From an uncultured Clostridia bacterium (GTDB lineage Bacteria > Bacillota_A > Clostridia > TANB77 > CAG-508): DNA of 15,350 nt. The position numbers and the translations under genes were made by a program. The stretch covers positions 1 through 15,350 of the forward strand of contig CALXZF010000100.1 in NCBI GenBank assembly GCA_944393165.1, read 5' to 3'. Positions 1-6,492 of the stretch are shown here, one piece after another (within the stretch, counting starts at the first letter, position 1; every line of letters starts with the position of its first letter). The notes under the pieces were generated by a model, which did not search any database, was not told where the DNA came from, and saw only the letters and a list, made by a program, of their open reading frames with translations.

Positions 1-202
<202 letters not shown>

Positions 203-232
203 TTACCTCCTAAAATTTCATTTAATTCATTT

Positions 233-354
233 GTCGTTTGGGGACAGGCCTTAAAACGACAACTCTGTCGCTTGGGGACAGGCCTTAAAACGACAACTCT
301 GTCGCTTGGGGACAGGCCTTAAAACGACGCCTTTGTCGCTTGGGGACAGCCCTT
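233..354. repeat. 34-bp-period hairpin array between groES and groEL (3 full + 1 partial unit)
   Basis: Three 28-bp units (233-260, 267-294, 301-328) and a truncated fourth (335-354) are separated by 6-bp spacers (aactct, aactct, gccttt). Each unit begins GTCG(T/C)TT and ends AAAACGAC, so it can fold on itself around a GGGGACAGGCC loop. Neighbouring units can also pair across the spacer (CGACA/TGTCG), giving an alternative fold. Read in the sense of the operon, the array lies in the groES-groEL intergenic mRNA. Unit-to-unit identity is very high, pointing to recent amplification or gene conversion. A second array of the same family lies at 5002-5097. Confidence 0.9.
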
Positions 355-390
355 CATTTAAGCTCTTTAATCTGTATACTTTATCTAACT

Positions 391-678
<288 letters not shown>

Positions 679-772
679 CTACCTCCCTAAATATTTCTAC
701 CATTTATTCTATATATTAATATGTACAAAATATAAATATATGATTTATACTTTATATCATGTTAATGTATTT

Positions 773-799
773 TTAGCAGTCTTTCTCTTAGACTGCTAA
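773..799. promoter_or_regulatory. CIRCE-like HrcA operator (variant arms)
   Basis: Inverted repeat TTAGCAGTC - 9 nt - GACTGCTAA. The 9-nt arms and 9-nt spacer are exactly the architecture of CIRCE (consensus TTAGCACTC-N9-GAGTGCTAA). One base per arm differs, and the two changes are complementary, so dyad symmetry is intact. Perfect pairing extends two more bases on each side. The element overlaps the predicted start point of the groESL promoter, where HrcA normally binds. HrcA itself is not in the window. Confidence 0.92.
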
Positions 800-800
800 A

Positions 801-829
801 AATATATACCCTTTTTTTTTTATTTTCAA
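801..829 (-). promoter_or_regulatory. groES-groEL promoter (sigma-A type)
   Basis: On the minus strand, a -35 TTGAAA (829-824) is followed after 17 bp by a -10 TATATT (806-801). Transcription should begin near 794, inside the CIRCE-like operator, which fits repression by HrcA. The leader to groES is about 120 nt. Confidence 0.7.
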
Positions 830-1032
830 GCATTTAAATTAAAATTCACAAAATGTTCACAATTTTTTGTTGCATGTCAATTAAAATTTCCAGAGTATAA
901 TCTGATAAAAATCTAGAAATCATTAATATAAGGGGCATTTAACCTTAGATATGCTATAACTATAATATAAAAAGGCAATTCGAATTAGATTCAATCACCG
1001 GAAACGGATTTGAGAGCTTTAGAAAATATCCC
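830..1032. other. Gene-free stretch between the groESL promoter and the DUF4190 gene
   Basis: No open reading frame with a credible ribosome binding site is visible on either strand. The stretch is very AT-rich. Small structures that can be seen are a 10-bp palindrome AATTCGAATT (977-986) and a short stem-loop around CCG-GAAA-CGG (998-1007) extended by TCAA/TTGA. Neither matches a riboswitch class I recognise. Confidence 0.5.
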
Positions 1033-1060
1033 TGGACAAAAGCTCCGTCCCCTTGTCTCA
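1033..1060. repeat. Solitary unit of the 33-bp GGGACA hairpin family
   Basis: The sequence from TGGACAAAAGCTCCGTCC to CTTGTCTCA is a single diverged copy of the unit that makes up the array at 6378-6490. The stem GGACA/TGTCT retains one G-T wobble. Its right end (TTGTCT, 1053-1058) doubles as the -35 box of the promoter of the next gene. Confidence 0.8.
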
Positions 1061-1081
1061 TTTTGTTATATATGGTATAAT
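1053..1081 (+). promoter_or_regulatory. Promoter of the DUF4190-type gene
   Basis: A -35 TTGTCT (1053-1058), 17-bp spacer and -10 TATAAT (1076-1081) with an extended -10 TGG just before it (1073-1075) form a good sigma-A promoter. The -35 hexamer lies within a repeat unit. The transcript would have a leader of about 35 nt. Confidence 0.75.
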
Positions 1082-1122
1082 TTAGTTATGTTAGTAAAAT
1101 CTTAATAAGAGGAGGAAGATTT

Positions 1123-1434
1123 ATGGAACCAGAAAATCAACCAAATGTAGAACACAAATCAATAGAACAAAATAATTCCGGAGTTGGATATGGTGTAGCT
1201 GCTTTAGTATTTGGTATAATTTCTATAGTTTTTATATATTATATAATTATATCAGTTATATCTGCAGTTCTAGCTATAGTATTTGGATTTTTAGCCTTTA
1301 AAAGAGGCGATAAAGGACTAGGCAAAGCTGGTTTGGTACTAGGTACCATATCTGTAATTATTACATTTTTATTATTCTTATTTTTACAAGTATTAGATGT
1401 ATCATTATTCACAATACCAAGTTGGTACAGATAA
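1123..1434 (+). CDS. Small DUF4190-type membrane protein
   Basis: This 103-residue protein has a hydrophilic N-terminus of about 24 residues followed by hydrophobic segments at about 25-60 (AALVFGIISIVFIYYIIISV and on) and 68-92 (GKAGLVLGTISVIITFLLFL). Between them is a short charged loop, FKRGDKGLG. The alternating 'A(A/G)LVxGIIS' blocks around a small basic loop are the pattern of the DUF4190 family of small bacterial membrane proteins, whose function is unknown. ATG at 1123 follows AGAGGAGGAAG at good spacing. The gene has its own promoter and a terminator directly after its stop, so it is probably monocistronic. No catalytic residues are evident. Confidence 0.85.
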   Translation: MEPENQPNVEHKSIEQNNSGVGYGVAALVFGIISIVFIYYIIISVISAVLAIVFGFLAFKRGDKGLGKAGLVLGTISVIITFLLFLFLQVLDVSLFTIPSWYR

Positions 1435-1475
1435 ACTATAAAAACATCTCATTTTTTATGGGGTGTTTTTATAGT
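1435..1475 (+). terminator. Intrinsic terminator after the DUF4190-type gene
   Basis: Starting directly after the TAA, the arms ACTATAAAAACATC (1435-1448) and GGTGTTTTTATAGT (1462-1475) pair with G-T wobbles around an AT-rich loop. The GTGTTTTT run on the descending side supplies the U tract. The A-rich ascending arm means it could also act on the other strand. Confidence 0.7.
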
Positions 1476-1533
1476 CTACATATACATTATTAACCTTTAT
1501 ATCAAATATCTCATGCTTTTTTAATTGTTAAGA

Positions 1534-1584
1534 GGTCTGTCCCCATGTCCCATTTTTGGGACAAATGCTCCGTCCCCTTGTCCC
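1534..1584. repeat. One and a half units of the 33-bp GGGACA hairpin family
   Basis: A half unit (1534-1552, ending CCCCATGTCCC) is followed by a full 27-nt hairpin (1558-1584) with arms GGGACA and TGTCCC and the family loop AATGCTCCGTCCCCT. The flanking TT/AA extends the stem. It lies between the DUF4190-type gene and deoD, just upstream of the likely deoD promoter. Confidence 0.88.
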
Positions 1585-1589
1585 AATTC

Positions 1590-1615
1590 TTGATTTTATT
1601 TTGTATATAATATAC
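1590..1615 (+). promoter_or_regulatory. Possible deoD promoter region
   Basis: A TATAAT (1606-1611) sits inside a 13-bp palindrome GTATATAATATAC (1603-1615), about 50 bp upstream of deoD. TTGATT at 1590-1595 is too close for a standard spacer unless TATACA (1611-1616) is the -10 box, so the exact boxes are unsure. The palindrome could be an operator. Confidence 0.35.
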
Positions 1616-1660
1616 AATAAGTGGGATAATAAAAGAAATTTATTTTAGGAGGTAAATAAT

Positions 1661-2371
1661 ATGCCTATACATTGTGATGCAAAAAAAGAGGATGTTGAAA
1701 AAACTGTATTAATGCCTGGAGACCCTTTAAGAGCAAAATATATTGCGGAAAACTTTTTAGAAAATGCCAGACTTATTAATTCTGTACGAAATATGCTAGC
1801 TTATACTGGAACATATAAAGGCAAGCCTGTTACAGTATTTTCTTCTGGAATGGGAATGCCTAGCATGGGAATTTATTCATATGAACTTTTCAAATTCTAT
1901 GATGTTGAAAATATTATACGAATTGGTTCTTGTGGAGCATACAATCCTGATTTAAATATGTTTGATACTATCCTAGTTGATAAAAGTTACACTGAGGGAA
2001 ATTTTGCTTTTGAATGGAGTGGCAAAGAAGAGCATATAGCGGAGTCTAGTAAATTGTTGGTTACAAAGCTTGAAGATACAGCCAAAAGAATTGAAATACC
2101 ATGCATTAAAGGAAACACTCTTTGCAATGACTGTTTCGACGGATATTTAGATAATTTGGACTCTTTTATTAATAGGTTTCCAAAGGATTTAAATATTATT
2201 GCATGTGAAATGGAGGCTTTTGCCCTATTCTATATGGCAAAATATTTTAATAGAAATGCTGCATGTTTACTTACTGTTGTTGATTCACATTACAAAAATG
2301 AAGTAAGCACTCCAGAAGAAAGAGAGCGTTCTTTAAATAATATGATAAAAATAGCATTAGAAAGCATCTAA
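1661..2371 (+). CDS. deoD: Purine nucleoside phosphorylase, DeoD type
   Basis: This cytoplasmic enzyme cleaves purine (deoxy)ribonucleosides with phosphate to the free base and (deoxy)ribose-1-phosphate in nucleoside salvage. The 236-residue length is normal for the hexameric DeoD family. Family blocks are TVLMPGDPLRAKYIAENFLE near the N-terminus, the phosphate-binding segment IIRIGSCGAY, the sugar-binding CEMEAFALF, and the C-terminal NNMIKIALESI. The catalytic aspartate that protonates the base corresponds to D208 in TVVDSH, where the common sequence is TVSDH; the flanking Ser and His are changed but the Asp is kept. The ATG follows TTAGGAGGT at good spacing. It converges on the P-type ATPase gene, with a shared terminator between. 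Confidence 0.94.
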   Translation: MPIHCDAKKEDVEKTVLMPGDPLRAKYIAENFLENARLINSVRNMLAYTGTYKGKPVTVFSSGMGMPSMGIYSYELFKFYDVENIIRIGSCGAYNPDLNMFDTILVDKSYTEGNFAFEWSGKEEHIAESSKLLVTKLEDTAKRIEIPCIKGNTLCNDCFDGYLDNLDSFINRFPKDLNIIACEMEAFALFYMAKYFNRNAACLLTVVDSHYKNEVSTPEERERSLNNMIKIALESI

Positions 2372-2382
2372 TGCTATTTTTT
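2347..2382. terminator. Bidirectional terminator between deoD and the P-type ATPase gene
   Basis: AAAATAGCATTAG pairs perfectly with CTAATGCTATTTT around an 8-nt loop, with T6 after it on the plus strand and a T run after it on the minus strand. The left arm lies within the last codons of deoD and the right arm covers its stop codon. It should stop transcripts arriving from both convergent genes. Confidence 0.88.
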
Positions 2383-2404
2383 ATATGATTTAAAATCTAT
2401 TCCA

Positions 2405-4978
2405 TTATAGCCATTCACCATATTTTTTAATATATATTCTCTTAATAAATGATGCTAAGAAGCAGTACAATATTGGCACACAAAGAATTATGCTAAAATA
2501 CTTAAGTGGTATAGGAACTAATCCAATGTATTGTCCTATAAATGTAAATGGTATTAATATAGCAACAATGCTTAATCCTATTGAAGTTGCATATACTGCT
2601 TTAGATGCATTGCTTTGGATGAATGGTGTTTTTCCTGTTCTAATAACATGCAATCCTACTAGATTTGATACTACTCCATATGAGAACCAAATCGATTGGA
2701 ATAATGCTGCATCTGGAAGTCTTAATCCAAATACAAACCATAATATTGCAAATATCATTAAATCAAATATTGAACTTGTTGGTCCCATGTAAAGCATAAA
2801 TCTTTTTAAACTCTTCATATCCCATACTCTAGGTTTTGTCAAATATTCTTTATCTACATTATCATATGGAATAGAAAGTTGTCCCATATCATAAATTAGA
2901 CTTTGTACCAAAAGTTGTATTGGAGTTATTGGGAAAAATGGTAAAAGCACACTGGCAATAAGCACTGACAATACCTCTCCAAAGTTAAAGCTAACTGCCA
3001 TTTTTATATATTTTTGCAAATTTCCAAATGTTTTTCTTCCTTCCATAACCCCGTCTGTAAGCACATCTAAATCTTTCTCTAGAAGTATTATATCTGCAGT
3101 TTCCTTTGTAATATCAACAGCAGTATCCACAGAGATTCCAACTTCTGCATTATGCATAGAAGGAGCATCATTTATTCCGTCTCCCATGTAGCCGACTACA
3201 TTTCCTGCCTCTTTTAAAATTCTAATTATTCTTGCTTTTTGTATTGGTGAAAGTTTTGCATATACATTTGTCTTTTTCAAATGCCTGCTTAATGCTGCAT
3301 CTGATAATTTATCTATCTTGCTTCCAAGTATTATCTTATCTGTATTTATATTTACTTTGTCGCATATAGCTTTTGTTACATATTCGTTGTCTCCTGTTAA
3401 AACTATTACCCTTATTCCGTCTCTGTTAAGCCTTTCTATAGCTCCTTTTGCACTCTCTTTTGGTGGATCTAAAAATCCTACAAATCCAATTAACACCATT
3501 TTATTTTCATCTTTTACTGCAAACTTTTTTACATCCCCTATATCATTTTTTTGTGCAACCGCAACTACTCTAAGCCCTTGTTTGTTCAAATCTTTGCATA
3601 ATTCCATAACTTCTTTTTTTATGTCTTTTGTAATCTCTGTTACTTCTCCTTGATAGTCCACAAAAGAACAAATACTTAAAATCTCCTCAACCGCACCTTT
3701 GGTAATGAGTTGTTTTTTCTTTCCGTCCGACACTACAACAGAAAGTCTTCTTCTAGAAAAATCAAAAGGAATTTCATCTACCTTTTCATAATTTTCTTCT
3801 ATGCCCTTTAAGTCACTTTTTTTAACTCTTGCTATTATTGCTTCATCTATACTTCCTTCTAATCCTGTTTGGAAATATGAATTTAAAAACACATGCTTAA
3901 GAACTCTTTTGTCTTCTTCGCCTTTTACATTTAAATATTTTTCTAAAACAATTTTATCCTCGGTTAGAGTTCCTGTTTTGTCAGTACATAATACATTCAT
4001 AGCCCCAAAACTTTGAATACTATCAAGCCTCTTTACAATAGTCTTCTTTTTAGACATTCTTGTAGCCCCTTTTGCAAGGCTAGATGATAGTATTACTGGA
4101 AGAAGCAATGGTGTAATACCAATAGCTATAGCAACCGCAAAAGTAAATGCTGTAATTGTTCCATGTTTTGCTGCATTTGCAATAAATGTAATTGGTATCA
4201 ATACAAGCATAAATCTAATTAACAATTTACTAACACTATCGATACCTTTTTGAAAAGCAGTTTTTGGCTTTTCTTCAGTTATTGTATCCGCAACTTTTCC
4301 AAAATAGGTATTATCTCCAGTTCTAAATACAATTCCTATAGCAGAGCCACTTATGACATTTGTTCCCATAAAGCAAATTGTATCTAAATCTGTAATATCT
4401 TCTACTTTACTTCCCGCTTCTAACTCTGCTACTTTTTTTACAGAATCACTTTCCCCTGTTAAAGAAGATTGATTTACAAATAAATCTGTAGACTCTATAA
4501 TTCTTAAATCTGCTGGTATCAAATCTCCAGCATTAAGAAAAACTACATCTCCCACAGTAATTTCAGAAGAAGGAATTTTAGTCTCTTTTCCATTTCTTAA
4601 AACTTCTGTTTTAGAAGACACTAAGTTTTTCAATTTTTCTGCTGCTTTATTGGACCTATATACTTCAAAAAACTCCAAAAGAGTACTAGCTGTAATCAAT
4701 ATTAAAATTACAATAATATTTGCATAATTAGGTGGTGTTGTTAGCATAACATCAGTATAAAATAGCACTACAACTATACCTAATAATATTAAATTAAAAG
4801 TACTAAATAGGCTCTCGAAAAAATAATTATACCATTTCTTCGGCTTTTTTTGCCTCATCTCATTTTTCCCATATTTTGCAATATTTTTCCTTGCTTCTTC
4901 AGTACTTAATCCTCTTTTTTTAAATCCATTTTCTTTTAAAAACTCATCAACACTACTTTTACATTCCTTTTCGTACAT
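2405..4978 (-). CDS. P-type ATPase, MgtA-like (P3B), probable divalent cation transporter
   Basis: This 857-residue protein has the full length and order of Mg2+-importing MgtA/MgtB ATPases: actuator-domain TGES (174-177), phosphorylated DKTGT (D333), hinge GDGINDAP (599-606), and about ten membrane segments. Sequences flanking M4 (SSSLAKGATRMSKKKTIVKR) and M6 (LIYDMGQLSIPYD) match MgtA closely. The M4 ion-site motif, normally TPEMLP in MgtA, reads TPLLLP (L291 at the Glu position), and M5 reads FNFGEV (E668) where MgtA has SNFGNV. The transported ion may therefore differ. Residues are numbered from ATG 4978, chosen because AAGG lies 5 nt upstream; a GTG at 4984 would add two residues. The leader carries a 34-bp hairpin array. 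No M-box riboswitch is recognised. Confidence 0.9.
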   Translation of the reverse strand: MYEKECKSSVDEFLKENGFKKRGLSTEEARKNIAKYGKNEMRQKKPKKWYNYFFESLFSTFNLILLGIVVVLFYTDVMLTTPPNYANIIVILILITASTLLEFFEVYRSNKAAEKLKNLVSSKTEVLRNGKETKIPSSEITVGDVVFLNAGDLIPADLRIIESTDLFVNQSSLTGESDSVKKVAELEAGSKVEDITDLDTICFMGTNVISGSAIGIVFRTGDNTYFGKVADTITEEKPKTAFQKGIDSVSKLLIRFMLVLIPITFIANAAKHGTITAFTFAVAIAIGITPLLLPVILSSSLAKGATRMSKKKTIVKRLDSIQSFGAMNVLCTDKTGTLTEDKIVLEKYLNVKGEEDKRVLKHVFLNSYFQTGLEGSIDEAIIARVKKSDLKGIEENYEKVDEIPFDFSRRRLSVVVSDGKKKQLITKGAVEEILSICSFVDYQGEVTEITKDIKKEVMELCKDLNKQGLRVVAVAQKNDIGDVKKFAVKDENKMVLIGFVGFLDPPKESAKGAIERLNRDGIRVIVLTGDNEYVTKAICDKVNINTDKIILGSKIDKLSDAALSRHLKKTNVYAKLSPIQKARIIRILKEAGNVVGYMGDGINDAPSMHNAEVGISVDTAVDITKETADIILLEKDLDVLTDGVMEGRKTFGNLQKYIKMAVSFNFGEVLSVLIASVLLPFFPITPIQLLVQSLIYDMGQLSIPYDNVDKEYLTKPRVWDMKSLKRFMLYMGPTSSIFDLMIFAILWFVFGLRLPDAALFQSIWFSYGVVSNLVGLHVIRTGKTPFIQSNASKAVYATSIGLSIVAILIPFTFIGQYIGLVPIPLKYFSIILCVPILYCFLASFIKRIYIKKYGEWL

Positions 4979-5001
4979 ACACACCTTACCTTCTTTCGTT
5001 T

Positions 5002-5097
5002 GTCGTTTGGGGACAGGCCTTAAAACGACAACCTTGTCGCTGAGGGACAGGCCTTAAAACGACAACTTTGTCGCTGGGGGACAGACCTTGAAAGTCC
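5002..5097. repeat. 34-bp-period hairpin array upstream of the P-type ATPase gene
   Basis: Units at 5002-5029, 5036-5063 and a decayed third at 5070-5097 are separated by 6-bp spacers (aacctt, aacttt). Unit 1 is identical to unit 1 of the array at 233-354. Successive units decay away from the gene: CTGAGGGACAG, then CTGGGGGACAGACC with the terminal AAACGAC lost. The array starts about 20 bp upstream of the start codon, so it would be transcribed as part of the leader. Confidence 0.88.
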
Positions 5098-5179
5098 AAG
5101 CCCCTTTCCTCTTTTTACAAGCTTTGAAATAACCTATAATATTCCTCTTATTTTTTCCCCTAACTTACCTATGGCAAAA

Positions 5180-5210
5180 ATTATAACATATATTTTAATC
5201 TTGGACACAA
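5180..5210 (-). promoter_or_regulatory. Likely promoter of the P-type ATPase gene
   Basis: On the minus strand an extended -10, TGTTATAAT (5188-5180), is preceded by a weak -35 TTGTGT (5210-5205) at 19 bp. Initiation near 5173 would give a leader of about 195 nt that includes the hairpin array. No other good promoter lies closer to the start codon. Confidence 0.55.
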
Positions 5211-5223
5211 AAAAATATAAATT

Positions 5224-6228
5224 TTAACTAAAATATATAATCTTGTTTTCAGGGAAATATTTTTCTAATAAATTTTTTATATATTCTTCTCCTATTCTCC
5301 TTGCTTCTTGTTTATATGTGTATTTTCCCTTTCCTCTTCCCGTCATAAGGTTTTGGTCATACAAATTTATTGCACTTGGAAATGCTTCTTCGTTTATCTT
5401 TCTATGAACATAGCTATATGTCATAAAAATAACTTCAAAAAACAAATCTTGCTTTACTTTTTCACTCAAATTTTTACTTAAATATATAATTAATTCTTTA
5501 TATAGTTCTTTCCAATTTTCTACAAAGATTACTGGTGCAATTAATACTCCTACTTTATACCCCGCTTCTTTTAGCTTATTTATTGCTTTTACTCTATCTT
5601 CCAATTGCGAAGTTCCCATTTCAACTTTTCTTATTATTTCTTTTGGATTGACACTCATTCTAATTATTACTTTTTCTTTTCCTTGTACATTCAAAATATC
5701 GTCAACCATATCAAATTTTGTTGGAAAAGTTATATACCCCTTTTTAGTCTCTTTAAAATGTTCTATTGTCCACCTTAAATTTCCAGTAATTGAATTTTCT
5801 AATATCAGGTCGCTATTGCTTCCTATTTCAAAAGTTAATTCTTCTTCACTTTCATTAGCTGTTTTAATAATTTTATTTAACATTTCTTCTCTATTTACGA
5901 ATAATCTTAAATACGCACATTTGTTGTAATTGCAAACCAAATAGCAATACAAGCACATTGCTGTACAGCCAGAAGAAGTATATGGCACAAGATAATTAGA
6001 AATTTTATTATTTGGAACAAACTTATGAGTTTTCCTTATTCCTATAATTAAATTTCTTTTCATTTTAGTGAAATCTTTATTTTCCCTTTTTCTCATTTCT
6101 TCAATATTATTATGATTTTCTATTACATATTTTGGAACATCTTTATATTTTTCTAAGAGTTCTCTTCCAAATTCATACTCTGTTACTTTTTCTTCATAAT
6201 ATATTGCATCTGGAATAAATCCCCTCAT
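5224..6228 (-). CDS. Radical SAM protein, spore photoproduct lyase family (atypical)
   Basis: This 334-residue protein aligns along its length with SplB, the radical-SAM enzyme that reverses the spore photoproduct in germinating spores. Shared blocks are IGIRKTHKF, the cluster motif CTAMCLYC (C88, C92, C95; CxxxCxxC), the following Tyr-Leu, LRLFVN, TKFDMVDDIL, KLKEAGYKVGVLIAPV and the C-terminal NKIIYFS. In SplB a Cys in FEASCTSD (C141 of B. subtilis) donates hydrogen to the product radical. Here the segment reads FEIGSNSD, with Ser137 at that place. Two further cysteines (C99, C104) follow the cluster. Substrate and role are therefore open. The start is ATG 6228: the ATG at 6240 lies in its GGAGGG ribosome binding site. 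Confidence 0.85.
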   Translation of the reverse strand: MRGFIPDAIYYEEKVTEYEFGRELLEKYKDVPKYVIENHNNIEEMRKRENKDFTKMKRNLIIGIRKTHKFVPNNKISNYLVPYTSSGCTAMCLYCYLVCNYNKCAYLRLFVNREEMLNKIIKTANESEEELTFEIGSNSDLILENSITGNLRWTIEHFKETKKGYITFPTKFDMVDDILNVQGKEKVIIRMSVNPKEIIRKVEMGTSQLEDRVKAINKLKEAGYKVGVLIAPVIFVENWKELYKELIIYLSKNLSEKVKQDLFFEVIFMTYSYVHRKINEEAFPSAINLYDQNLMTGRGKGKYTYKQEARRIGEEYIKNLLEKYFPENKIIYFS

Positions 6229-6287
6229 GTTTCCCTCCATTATATATGTAAGATAAATTCATATATATTATTTCCAGATTTTTAGTA

Positions 6288-6306
6288 ATTATACTATGAA
6301 TCATAG
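6288..6306 (-). promoter_or_regulatory. Probable -10 box and palindrome upstream of the photoproduct-lyase-like gene
   Basis: On the minus strand TATAAT (6293-6288) lies 60 bp upstream of the start. Directly before it is a 13-bp palindrome CTATGAATCATAG (6294-6306), well placed for an operator. No convincing sigma-A -35 is seen. CATAGTA (6298-6292) differs by one base from the sigma-G/F -10 CATA(A/C)TA, which would suit a spore gene, but I see no matching -35. Confidence 0.4.
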
Positions 6307-6377
6307 GCTAAAAAATTTAAGATAAAATATATTTGTTCCTAAAAATTAAAAAAGATTAATGTACCAAGCGAAGGTGT

Positions 6378-6490
6378 GTCCCTTTGTCCCAAAACTGAGA
6401 CAAATGCTCCGTCCCTCTGTCTCAAAATTGGGACAAATGCTCCGTCCCTCTGTCCCAAAACTGGGACAAGAGCTCCGTCCCCTTGTCCCA
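6378..6490. repeat. 33-bp-period GGGACA hairpin array after pyrD
   Basis: A half unit (6378-6390) and three 27-nt hairpins (6397-6423, 6430-6456, 6463-6489) are spaced by 6 bp of AAAA(C/T)T. The arms are GGGACA and TGTCCC with a common loop around GCTCCGTCCC. The first hairpin has GAGACA paired with TGTCTC, a compensatory double change. The array stops 2 bp from the pyrD stop codon, so it would form the 3' end of the pyrimidine operon transcript. Confidence 0.92.
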
Positions 6491-6492
6491 AT

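Noticed and set aside
233..354. CRISPR array (regular direct repeats)
   Set aside because: The spacers are only 6 bp and nearly identical to each other, and no cas gene is present. These are tandem hairpin repeats.
3318..3653. Plus-strand ORFs within the P-type ATPase gene
   Set aside because: They are antisense shadows of a full-length gene with all catalytic motifs in order, and lack start signals.
4985..5173. M-box (ykoK) magnesium riboswitch in the leader of the MgtA-like gene
   Set aside because: The conserved M-box segments are not seen. The leader consists of the 34-bp hairpin units and an AT-rich remainder.
6378..6490. CRISPR or a repeat-rich coding frame on the plus strand (6376-6762)
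   Set aside because: Spacers are 6 bp. The plus-strand frame through the array runs into the antisense of pyrD, has no ribosome binding site, and its Cys/Ser/Pro repeats simply translate the hairpins.
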